From Luteibacter sp. SG786 (GTDB lineage: Bacteria > Pseudomonadota > Gammaproteobacteria > Xanthomonadales > Rhodanobacteraceae), in contig NZ_JAAOYX010000003.1 of assembly GCF_011759605.1 (NCBI RefSeq), forward strand, positions 172,008 to 236,007: 64,000 nucleotides of DNA, in the 5' to 3' direction. Both the position numbers and the translations under genes were made by a program. The number at the start of each line of letters is the position of its first letter. Positions within the stretch are counted from its first letter, which is position 1. This document shows positions 57,131 to 64,000 of this stretch, piece by piece. The notes below the pieces were generated by a model. It was not told the DNA's origin. It did no database searches and was given only the letters and a program-made list of their open reading frames with translations.

Positions 57131-57922
57131 TCAGGCCGGAAGGCCGAAGAATGCTTCCGCCGTGCGCGTGGTCGACTCGGTCAGGGCCTCGCGCGTTTCG
57201 CCACGGTCCTTCGCCACCTCGTTGCGGATGTGCGCGAGGTACATCGGTTCGTTGCGGCGGTCCTTGGGCATCGGACGGATCGTGCGCGGGAGCAGGTACG
57301 GGGCGTCCGTTTCCAGCATCAGGCGGTTCGCCGGAATGGTGCGCACCAGTTCGCGCAGGTGCGCGCCGCGGCGTTCGTCGCAGATCCATCCGGTGATGCC
57401 GATGTGGCAATCGAGGTCGAGGTAGTCGCGCAGCGCCTCGGCGCTGTCCGTGAAGCAGTGCACCACCGCCGCAGGAACGCGGTCGCGATAGCGCTTCAGG
57501 ATGGCTAGGAAGTCGTGGTGCGCGTCGCGCTGGTGGAGGAACAGCGGCTTGCCGACCTCCGCCGCGATCTCCAGCTGGCGCTCGAATACCTCCCGCTGCA
57601 CGTCGCGCGGCGAGTAATTGCGGTTGTAGTCGAGCCCGGTTTCTCCCACGGCCCGGACCTCCGGCTCGCGCGCCAGTTCGCGCAGCAGGGCATCGGTGTG
57701 CCTGTCGTAGTCCACGGCGTGGTGGGGATGGACGCCAGCGGTGGCGAACAGCCGCCCGCCGCTGGCGCGTGCCAGCTCCAGCGCGTGCACGCTGCCCTCG
57801 CGGGATGCGCCGGTCACCACCATCCGGCCGACGCCATGCGCGCTGGCGCGTGCCAGCACATCGTCAAGATCTTGACGGAAGGATTCGTGGGTGAGATTGG
57901 CACCGATGTCGATCAAGTCCAT
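57131..57922 (-). CDS. tatD: TatD-type metal-dependent DNase
   Basis: A 263-residue TIM-barrel nuclease of the TatD subgroup. The N-terminus MDLIDIGANLTHESF matches E. coli TatD, where the HxH of YcfH/YjjV is absent. Conserved metal-ligand stretches are GVHPHHAVD, LHQRDAHHDF, VHCFTDSAE and LETDAPYLLPR. E. coli TatD is a 3'-5' exonuclease in oxidative DNA repair; the same function is expected. The ATG at 57922 is chosen by alignment; another in-frame ATG lies 20 codons upstream. Confidence 0.92.
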   Translation of the reverse strand: MDLIDIGANLTHESFRQDLDDVLARASAHGVGRMVVTGASREGSVHALELARASGGRLFATAGVHPHHAVDYDRHTDALLRELAREPEVRAVGETGLDYNRNYSPRDVQREVFERQLEIAAEVGKPLFLHQRDAHHDFLAILKRYRDRVPAAVVHCFTDSAEALRDYLDLDCHIGITGWICDERRGAHLRELVRTIPANRLMLETDAPYLLPRTIRPMPKDRRNEPMYLAHIRNEVAKDRGETREALTESTTRTAEAFFGLPA

Positions 57923-58503
57923 GTTTTCTTTCGCGTTGACGAATGGGGTTGCACGGCGCAAAAGCGCGTTATTGCCATGCAAGATTATGAATTGGAACAG
58001 ATATAGACGTCCGAACGAACTTTCGCCGGGGTTTCAGCATAGGCCGGAAGGATGATCGGAAAATGCGCGTCAAAATATTGACGTTCGCTTTTTCTTGCTG
58101 CTACGTTCCAGAGACCGCCGTCAGTAAGACGACGCGCGGGACAGGGTTGGAGGGATCGCAAGACCAACCTTTTTCGGCAGGGGATGTCCGCCAGGACACC
58201 AAAAGGGAAGACGGCGTTGGCCGTCTACGGCAATACCACGGGGCAAGGGGTAGTGCAGATGGTAAACCGTTCCGACGCGGAGCCTGCCAAGGCTTCGTCC
58301 ATCCAGGGCAACGTGCCCGATGTCACCGGTCCGATGGGCCTTTCCACGTCATGAATCGTCGCCGTCGCGCCTGGCGCGACGGGCAGGATTTGGGTTGGCG
58401 TTGAGGGGAACGTCGAATCCTCGAGTGTTTACGCCGGCGAGGGGGTCTTCGCCGGTGGGCGTGCAGGGAGGGGTCCCGGCGCCGCACTAGGGAGGTACTG
58501 GTA
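57923..58503 (+). promoter_or_regulatory. Long upstream region of the secreted-protease operon
   Basis: A 581-bp gap divergent from tatD. It contains a hairpin CCGGCGA/TCGCCGG (58434-58455) shortly before the next ribosome site (GGGAGG, 58490 region). A 56-codon frame runs from 58184 to 58354 with little coding bias and a poorly spaced ribosome site; I would not call it a gene. I see no known riboswitch. If transcription starts near tatD, the leader would be several hundred bases long. Confidence 0.4.
58184..58354 (+). CDS. Doubtful small frame upstream of the secreted proteins
   Basis: A 56-codon frame starting MSARTPKGKTALAVYG and ending MGLSTS. GC at third positions is visibly lower than in the surrounding genes. 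The only purine-rich stretch (CAGGGG) touches the ATG. There is no signal peptide or recognised motif. It is listed because it lies in an otherwise empty 581-bp leader. Confidence 0.15.
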   Translation: MSARTPKGKTALAVYGNTTGQGVVQMVNRSDAEPAKASSIQGNVPDVTGPMGLSTS

Positions 58504-58953
58504 ATGACTTCACGAACACTGGCACAGGCCTTGGGTCTCGTGCTGACGGGCATGTTCACGGTGGCGGGAGCGGCCTACGCCGCCGAAACGCCGTCCACCC
58601 AGGCCACACCGAAGGCCACGACCGGGCAGAGCCTGCAGGTCGTCGCCATCGATCCGGCAACGGGCAAGCTGCGTGCGCCGACCGCCGCCGAGCAGGCCGC
58701 GTATGCCAAGGGTGCGCAACTGCGGCAGAGCCGCGTATCGGCACTCACCGGCCAGCCGCGCACCAACGCCGAGGCGGTGAAGACCGCCCGCAAGATCACG
58801 CTGCACAACGGCGCGAAGGCCACCGGCATGCGGCTGCCGCTTGAGCGCATGACCAGCGTGGTCGCCACGCGCGAGGCTGACGGCTCCCTCTCCATCCACC
58901 ATGACGACCACGGCGCGCAGCCTGCGCCCAAGGCTCCGGAGGCAACCCGATGA
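58504..58953 (+). CDS. Small secreted protein coupled to the metalloprotease
   Basis: A 149-residue protein with a signal peptide (cleavage near residue 27, AAYAAE). The mature part contains VVAIDPATGKLRAPTAAEQ, and the C-terminus ends with a His/Asp-rich stretch SIHHDDHGAQ. I do not recognise a family. Its stop overlaps the protease start (ATGA), so both are made together and exported. A role as protease inhibitor, chaperone or propeptide-like partner is possible but only inferred from the coupling. A strong GGGAGG site precedes the ATG. Confidence 0.75.
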   Translation: MTSRTLAQALGLVLTGMFTVAGAAYAAETPSTQATPKATTGQSLQVVAIDPATGKLRAPTAAEQAAYAKGAQLRQSRVSALTGQPRTNAEAVKTARKITLHNGAKATGMRLPLERMTSVVATREADGSLSIHHDDHGAQPAPKAPEATR

Positions 58954-60914
58954 TCCGTCGCGGCCTTCTCTACTCAGCCCTTCTCGCAGCCGGACTGTGC
59001 GGTGCCGTGAGCGCCACCGCCGCCGAGATCAAGATCGTCAACCAGGACGTCGGTACCGGCCAGGGTCTCGACGACCACACGCCCGCCACGCCCATCGGCG
59101 GCAACCCGGGCACCACCTTCGGACAGCAGGCGCTCAATGTCTTCCAGTTCGCCGCCGACATTCACGGCGCTTACCTGAAGAGCAACGTCACGATCGTCAA
59201 CAACGCCACCTTCGAGCCGTTGGAATGCGACGCCACGGGCGGCGTCCTCGGTTCGTCCGGTCCCCTTTCCGTGTTCACGTTCGACGCCGCCAACCTCCCG
59301 GCGGGCGCCAAGGCTGACACGTGGTATGCGGGCCCGACGGCCGACGCCCTTGCGGGCGAAGATCTCGATCCGGGTCAGGCGGACATCCAGAGCCAGTTCA
59401 ACGGTGCGCTGGGTTCGCCGGGTTGTATCGAAGGCTCGAAGTGGTACATGGGCCTCGACCACCAGGTACCTGCCGGGCAGATCGATTTCCTCAACGTGGT
59501 GCTGCACGAGATGGGCCATGGCCTTGGCTTCCTCGGCCTCACGGACCTGAGCACGGGCGAGGACTTCCCGGGCGGCGCGGATTCGCATCCCGACATCTAC
59601 GGTACCTTCGTCAAGCACAACGGCACCTTCTGGGATGACCTGACCGCTGCGCAGCGCGTCTCTGCCGCACTCGACGACGGGCACCTCGCGTTCTCGGGCC
59701 CGACCGTGGTCGCCGAGGCGCCGCTCGCCCTGAGCCAGCCCAACGTGTACCGCGTGTCGGCACCCGCCGCGGCCGCCGGCGATTACGAGTATGCGCAGGC
59801 CTCGTTCGGCCCGACCGCTACCTCGGCCAATTTCTCGGGCAGCGTGGCTCGCGCCACGCCGAACGACGGTTGCGCCGCCATCACCAACGCAGCGGAAATC
59901 GCCGGCAAGGTCGCGCTCATCGATCGCGGCAGCTGCGACTTCACGGTGAAGGCCCTCAACGCCCAGGCGGCCGGTGCCAGCGCGGTGCTGCTTGCCAACA
60001 ATCAGCCCGCGGCGGTCACGCCCGGTGGCACGCCCGCCTCGCCGGTCAACATTCCGGTGATCCTGGTGAGCCAGACGGACGGCAACACGCTCAAGGCGAA
60101 CCTCACCGGCCTGACCGGCACGGTGGCGAAGGGCACGGGCCTTTCCGGCACGAACGCGGACGGTGTGCTCATCTACGCGCCGGCGCAGCTGTCGCCGGGC
60201 TCGTCGTTCTCGCATTACGACACGCGCCTGACGCCGAACGCGATCATGGAATACGCGATCAACCAGGACCTCCGTGGCGAGATCGACCTCGACCTCACGC
60301 CCGCGCTGTTCCAGGACATCGGCTGGGGTATCGACCGCGGCAACCAGTTCCTGCTCCAGTGCGACACGGGCATTCCGAAGCTGGTCCCGGGCGGCATGGT
60401 CATCGGCGCCAACGTCATTGCCAACGCGAAGATCATCGCCGGCAATGCGGACGATGTGGGCGCCTATCGTGCGGGCGTGACGGCTTACGCCGCGCAGCTC
60501 GCGGCCGATGAGCTCATCACGGCCGACCAGGCAAGCAGCCTGAACGCGTGCCTCACCGATGCCCAGACCCAGGCGCAGTACGACGAGTGGGGTCCGCCGC
60601 CTGCACCTCCGGGCATCGCGCTCAACAACAACCAGCCGCTGGCCAACCAGAAGGGCGCGGCGGGTGCGAGCACGGTGTACACGCTCGCGGTGCCTGCCGG
60701 TGCGAAGACGCTGAACCTGCGCACCTACGGCGGTTCGGGCGACGTCTCGATCTCGGTCACCGATCCGAGCGGCAAGGTGAAGGACCAGCCGAATCGTCCG
60801 GGCAACAGCGAGATGTTCACCGCCGGCAAACCCGCGGCGGGAACCTGGACGCTCACCGTGAAGGGAGTCAAGGCGTACTCCGGCGTGACGGTGCTGGGCG
60901 CCTACACGCAGTGA
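58950..60914 (+). CDS. Secreted PA-domain zinc metalloprotease
   Basis: A 654-residue exported protease. The signal peptide ends near residue 24 (VSATAAE). The zinc-binding motif HEMGHGLGFLGL (HExxH type) lies near residue 188. A protease-associated (PA) insert covers about residues 250-400, including IDRGSCDFTVKALNAQAAG and VNIPVILVSQTDG. The catalytic domain resumes with SHYDTRLTPNAIMEYAIN and FQDIGWG. The C-terminal ~100 residues resemble a pre-peptidase C-terminal (PPC) beta domain. Substrate is unknown. It is followed by a strong terminator. Confidence 0.87.
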   Translation: MIRRGLLYSALLAAGLCGAVSATAAEIKIVNQDVGTGQGLDDHTPATPIGGNPGTTFGQQALNVFQFAADIHGAYLKSNVTIVNNATFEPLECDATGGVLGSSGPLSVFTFDAANLPAGAKADTWYAGPTADALAGEDLDPGQADIQSQFNGALGSPGCIEGSKWYMGLDHQVPAGQIDFLNVVLHEMGHGLGFLGLTDLSTGEDFPGGADSHPDIYGTFVKHNGTFWDDLTAAQRVSAALDDGHLAFSGPTVVAEAPLALSQPNVYRVSAPAAAAGDYEYAQASFGPTATSANFSGSVARATPNDGCAAITNAAEIAGKVALIDRGSCDFTVKALNAQAAGASAVLLANNQPAAVTPGGTPASPVNIPVILVSQTDGNTLKANLTGLTGTVAKGTGLSGTNADGVLIYAPAQLSPGSSFSHYDTRLTPNAIMEYAINQDLRGEIDLDLTPALFQDIGWGIDRGNQFLLQCDTGIPKLVPGGMVIGANVIANAKIIAGNADDVGAYRAGVTAYAAQLAADELITADQASSLNACLTDAQTQAQYDEWGPPPAPPGIALNNNQPLANQKGAAGASTVYTLAVPAGAKTLNLRTYGGSGDVSISVTDPSGKVKDQPNRPGNSEMFTAGKPAAGTWTLTVKGVKAYSGVTVLGAYTQ

Positions 60915-60921
60915 CGGCAAG

Positions 60922-60947
60922 AGGCCCCGGTTCGCCGGGGCCTTTTC
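60922..60947 (+). terminator. Terminator after the metalloprotease
   Basis: AGGCCCCGG and CCGGGGCCT form a 9-bp stem around a TTCG tetraloop (60922-60943), followed by TTTT. It starts 8 bases after the stop. Confidence 0.95.
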
Positions 60948-61129
60948 CTTCGTGGGGAATGCGCACCGGTCCGCAGAATGGCGGGCTGCGTTCGGCGGAT
61001 CCGGTGCCAGGGGTCATCAATCACAGGACACATCGTCCGCCGCGGCAAGCGACGGACTGGCGATGGGCCGCGCGTTCGCGCGCCCGCGCATCGATCGCTC
61101 ACAAGCGGACATCTGGGAGGAAGGTTGAC

Positions 61130-64000
61130 GTGAACACCATCTACAGCAAGGTCTGGAATACATCGCTCGGCATGCTCGTCGTTGCCTCGGAACTGGCAAA
61201 GGCCCATGGCAAGGGCGCCTCCTCCCGACGCCTGCGCGCCGCCATGGCTGCGCTGCCACTGGCTGCCGGCATGGCGCTGGCGCTGGGCAGCACGCCCGCA
61301 CAGGCAGGCAACGTATGCGGCGGCTACCTGCTTGGTTTGCAAGGCAAGGCCCCGGTGGCAAAGGGCACCGACGCGTTCGCCTGCGGTACCGGGGCAAAGG
61401 CCGAGGGGGACTACAGTTCGGCGGTTGGCACGAAAGCGCGTAGCGACGGAGCCTACAGCGTGGCCGTCGGCAATGACGCCCAGTCGCTCGGTCTCTGGTC
61501 CACGGCGGTGGGCCAGGCATCCCGCGCCATCGGCATCAGTGCCGTTGCGATAGGTGAATCCGCGTACGCCAGCGGCTCGGCCAGCACCGCCATCGGCACG
61601 GATGCGCGTGCTACCGCGAAGAATTCCGTGGCGCTCGGCGACAATTCGATCGCGGATCGCGCCAACACGGTGTCTATCGGCAAGGTCAACGAAGATCGCC
61701 AGCTCGTGCACGTCGCCGACGGCACGCAGGCGAACGATGCGGTGAACAAGCGCCAGCTCGACAAGGTGTCGACCTCGGTCACCGGTGTCTCCACGCGCGT
61801 GGACGCGTTGACGCAGACCGTGGACGGCGTGTCGCAGAACGTGGATGCACTGGCCGACAGCGTCAGCGACGCCGCGCATTATTTCAAGGCGAACGGCTTG
61901 GGCGACGGTAGCGACGACGCTATGGCCACGGGCCAATATGCGACGGCTTCGGGTTCCGGCGCTTTCGCGGGCGCCACCGGCGCCACCGCCACCGGCAGCG
62001 GTGCGGTCGCCACGGGCCAGCAGTCGACGGCGACGGGTTATGGCGCGGTAGCGACGGGGCAGAACAGCGCCGCCTACGGTGCGGGTGCGCAGGCCGATGG
62101 CCCGGGCAGTGTCGCGGTCGGTGGCAATGCGGTGGACGAAGACGGCAATCCGCTGATCACCAACGCCGGTGTGCCGGTGGATACCGCGGCGACGAGCGCG
62201 GGCGTCGGCGGCACCGCCGTCGGTGCCAGCGCCAATGCGAGCGGCTTCGCCGCGACGGCGACGGGTGTGGGCGCGTATGCCTCCGGTGCGCAGTCGGCGG
62301 CGTTCGGCGCGGTCGCCAATGCGATCGGCGACTACTCGACCGCGGTCGGTACGCAAAGCGCGGCCACGGGTATCAGCAGCGTCGCCGTCGGCGAAACCTC
62401 GCAGGCAACCGGCGAGGAAAGCGTGGCGGTGGGCGGTACCGCTTATGGCGGCTTCATTCCGACGATGGCCACTGGCGTGGGATCGGCGGCCTTCGGCAAC
62501 GGCGCCTGGGGCACGGCCGATTACACGACGGCGCTCGGCTGGTCGAGCACGGCCGACCATCTCAATGCCACCGCCGTCGGCGCGGTGGCGGGCGCGCTCG
62601 ACGTCGGCGCGGTGGCGGTGGGTTACCGCAGCGCCGCCATCGGCGGGCTGACCACCACCGTCGGCACCAGTTCGTTCGTCTGGGGCGAGAACGCCTCGGC
62701 CTACGGTTCGAATGCGTTCGTCTGGGGCGACAACGCCACCGGCCTGGGCAGCGCCACGAACATCGACGGCGACGACAGCACGGCGGTGGGTGCAAACACC
62801 GAGATCGTCGGCAGCGGATCGACCGCGACCGGTGCCGGCAGCGCCGTGTATGGCGACGAGTCGACGGCGAACGGACACGGTGCCATCGCGACCGGTTCGG
62901 GCGCGTCCGCTTTTGGTGCGGGCAGCCTCGCCAGCGGCGATTACACGACAGCCGCGGGCCAGGGGGCTTTCGCGGGCGCCCAAGGTGCCAGCGCCGTCGG
63001 CAGCGGCGCGGTGGCGACAGGGCAGCAATCGACGGCCACGGGTTACGGCGCGGTAGCGACCGGCCAGAACAGCGCCGCCTACGGTGCGGGTGCGCAGGCC
63101 GATGGCCCGGGCAGTGTCGCGGTCGGCGGCAACGCGGTGGACGAAGACGGCAATCCGCTGATCACCAACGGCGGCGTGCCGGTGGATACGGCAGCGACCA
63201 GTGCGGGCGTGGGTGGCACGGCGGTCGGTGCGAGCGCCAATGCCAGCGGTTTCGCCGCGACGGCGACGGGTGTGGGTGCGTATGCCTCCGGTGCACAGGC
63301 TGCCGCGGTCGGTGCGGTGGCGAATGCCATCGGCGATCTGTCCACGGCAATCGGTACGCAGTCGCTGGCCAACGGCGTGCAGTCGACGGCGGCCGGTGCG
63401 GGTGCGGCCGCTTACAGCGACGGGTCGACCGCGCTGGGTACGGCGTCGAGTGCGTCGGGCGTGGCGAGCGTTGCCATTGGTGCCGGTGCGGAAACGGGCT
63501 TCGGTCTGTTCGGTCTGGAAAGCGCGAACGCGGTGGCGCTGGGCGCGGGCAGCTGGGCGCTGGGCGACAACGCCACGGCGCTGGGTGCGAACGCCTGGGC
63601 AGTGGCCGACAACGCCGTGGCGCTCGGCGCGGGTTCGTACGCCGACCGCGCGAACACGGTGTCGGTGGGCGACGTGGGCGCGGAGCGTCAGATCACGAAT
63701 GTCGCCGCCGGCACGGAAACCACCGATGCGGTGAACAAGGGTCAGCTGGATGCGGTGGCGGGTAGCGTCAGTGACGCAAGCCATTACTTCAAGGCGAATG
63801 GCCTGAACGATGGCTCCGACGATGCGCTGGCAACCGGGCAGTACGCGACCGCGTCCGGTTCGGGCGCGTTCGCGGGCGCGGACGGTGCCACAGCGACCGG
63901 TAGTGGTGCGGTGGCGGCAGGCCAGCAATCGACGGCGACGGGTTACGGTGCAGTGGCCACCGGTCAGAACAGTGCCGCGTACGGTGCGGGTGCACAGGCG
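61130..64000 (+). CDS. Trimeric autotransporter adhesin (YadA-like), 5' part
   Basis: The first 957 codons of a type Vc secreted adhesin; the frame is open at the window end. The GTG start at 61130 has GGAGGAAGG upstream. Residues 1-60 are an ESPR-type extended signal peptide (MNTIYSKVWNTSLGMLVVAS, then a hydrophobic core to STPAQA). The passenger is a long series of YadA-head repeats (S.A.G..A.A.G pattern). Neck motifs occur at NTVSIGKVNEDRQLVHV (about residue 178) and NTVSVGDVGAERQITNV (about 841), each leading into a short NDAVNKRQL-type stalk segment. The anchor domain is beyond the window. It should be displayed on the cell surface as a trimer for adhesion. Confidence 0.9.
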   Translation, partial: MNTIYSKVWNTSLGMLVVASELAKAHGKGASSRRLRAAMAALPLAAGMALALGSTPAQAGNVCGGYLLGLQGKAPVAKGTDAFACGTGAKAEGDYSSAVGTKARSDGAYSVAVGNDAQSLGLWSTAVGQASRAIGISAVAIGESAYASGSASTAIGTDARATAKNSVALGDNSIADRANTVSIGKVNEDRQLVHVADGTQANDAVNKRQLDKVSTSVTGVSTRVDALTQTVDGVSQNVDALADSVSDAAHYFKANGLGDGSDDAMATGQYATASGSGAFAGATGATATGSGAVATGQQSTATGYGAVATGQNSAAYGAGAQADGPGSVAVGGNAVDEDGNPLITNAGVPVDTAATSAGVGGTAVGASANASGFAATATGVGAYASGAQSAAFGAVANAIGDYSTAVGTQSAATGISSVAVGETSQATGEESVAVGGTAYGGFIPTMATGVGSAAFGNGAWGTADYTTALGWSSTADHLNATAVGAVAGALDVGAVAVGYRSAAIGGLTTTVGTSSFVWGENASAYGSNAFVWGDNATGLGSATNIDGDDSTAVGANTEIVGSGSTATGAGSAVYGDESTANGHGAIATGSGASAFGAGSLASGDYTTAAGQGAFAGAQGASAVGSGAVATGQQSTATGYGAVATGQNSAAYGAGAQADGPGSVAVGGNAVDEDGNPLITNGGVPVDTAATSAGVGGTAVGASANASGFAATATGVGAYASGAQAAAVGAVANAIGDLSTAIGTQSLANGVQSTAAGAGAAAYSDGSTALGTASSASGVASVAIGAGAETGFGLFGLESANAVALGAGSWALGDNATALGANAWAVADNAVALGAGSYADRANTVSVGDVGAERQITNVAAGTETTDAVNKGQLDAVAGSVSDASHYFKANGLNDGSDDALATGQYATASGSGAFAGADGATATGSGAVAAGQQSTATGYGAVATGQNSAAYGAGAQA
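61958..62293 (+). repeat. 336-bp internal repeat of the adhesin, copy 1
   Basis: A unit of 112 codons (GAFAGATGATATGS to GAYASGAQ) that recurs at 62963-63298 with near-identical DNA. The preceding 96 bp (from 61862, VSDAAHYFKANG) are also repeated before copy 3. Confidence 0.9.
62963..63298 (+). repeat. 336-bp internal repeat of the adhesin, copy 2
   Basis: Same length as copy 1, offset by 1005 bp. Differences are mostly synonymous or between Gly and Ala. Long stretches, such as the NAVDEDGNPLITN coding segment, are almost unchanged at the DNA level. Confidence 0.9.
63767..64000 (+). repeat. Internal repeat of the adhesin, copy 3 (cut by window end)
   Basis: From 63767 (VSDASHYFKANG) the sequence follows copy 1 including the 96-bp lead; the 336-bp unit begins at 63863 and is incomplete here. 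Confidence 0.88.

Noticed and set aside
58255..58300. Possible c-di-GMP-I (GEMM) riboswitch: GGTAAACC followed by GACGCGGAGCC
   Set aside because: The GNRA-capped hairpin expected between the two motifs is missing, the core reads GACGCGGAGCC rather than GACGCAAAGCC, and no matching second stem is seen downstream.
60902..63928. 1008-codon open frame on the minus strand of the adhesin gene
   Set aside because: It is antisense to a clear repeat-rich adhesin. Its composition (Arg/His/Ala-rich) is that of the complement of GC-rich repeats and it has no family features.

Overview
The window is chromosomal DNA from a high-GC gammaproteobacterium. The gene content points to the Xanthomonadales (Lysobacterales), most likely a Rhodanobacteraceae member close to Luteibacter or Dyella. 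Supporting signs are a plant-type glutamate-cysteine ligase, RhlB and Rho with long low-complexity extensions, large Oar-like TonB-dependent receptors, GTAG-type REP pairs, a short-form AMP nucleosidase and an ESPR-type trimeric autotransporter. This placement is inferred from families and codon use; no search was run. I see no phage, insertion sequence, CRISPR array, rRNA or tRNA.

Layout. 172-4835: secB-gpsA, then a SNF2-family helicase. 4879-5508: a HigBA-type toxin-antitoxin pair with a two-site operator. 5518-7868: divergent glucokinase and an orphan sugar-ABC ATPase sharing an 18-bp LacI-like palindrome. 7973-14276: hemB, a KefB/C-like antiporter and a very large membrane ankyrin protein. 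14367-17863: ycgL, a FadL-type porin and glutamate-cysteine ligase. 18135-22563: the conserved rho-trxA / rhlB divergon of RNA termination and decay. 22675-27052: ftsE-ftsX-(dual receiver)-ung-rpoH. The ftsEX/rpoH neighbourhood is ancient, but here two genes are inserted, and rpoH is preceded by a near-perfect CIRCE element.

27133-35016: one five-gene unit with an OmpR-family regulator, its kinase and a complete RND efflux pump (permease, adaptor, outer-membrane lipoprotein). 35088-43591: transaldolase, PriA, a DUF3667-like membrane protein, a MATE exporter, SppA and a small lipoprotein. Three DnaA boxes lie upstream of priA. 43707-48297: an SDR, a short Hsp70 whose start codon follows a perfect hairpin, a DUF4124 protein, DegV and AMP nucleosidase. 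48402-55028: two tandem paralogous Oar-like TonB receptors, each closed by its own terminator. 55469-57922: a CPA1 Na+/H+ antiporter and TatD. 58504-64000: a small secreted protein translationally coupled to a PA-domain zinc metalloprotease, then the first 957 codons of a trimeric autotransporter adhesin that runs off the window.

Themes. Most genes are housekeeping. The more distinctive material is regulatory: the CIRCE site at rpoH, the hairpin at the Hsp70 start, the DnaA-box cluster, the shared glk/ABC operator and the HigA double operator. Cell-surface material (receptors, protease, adhesin) fills the last 16 kb.
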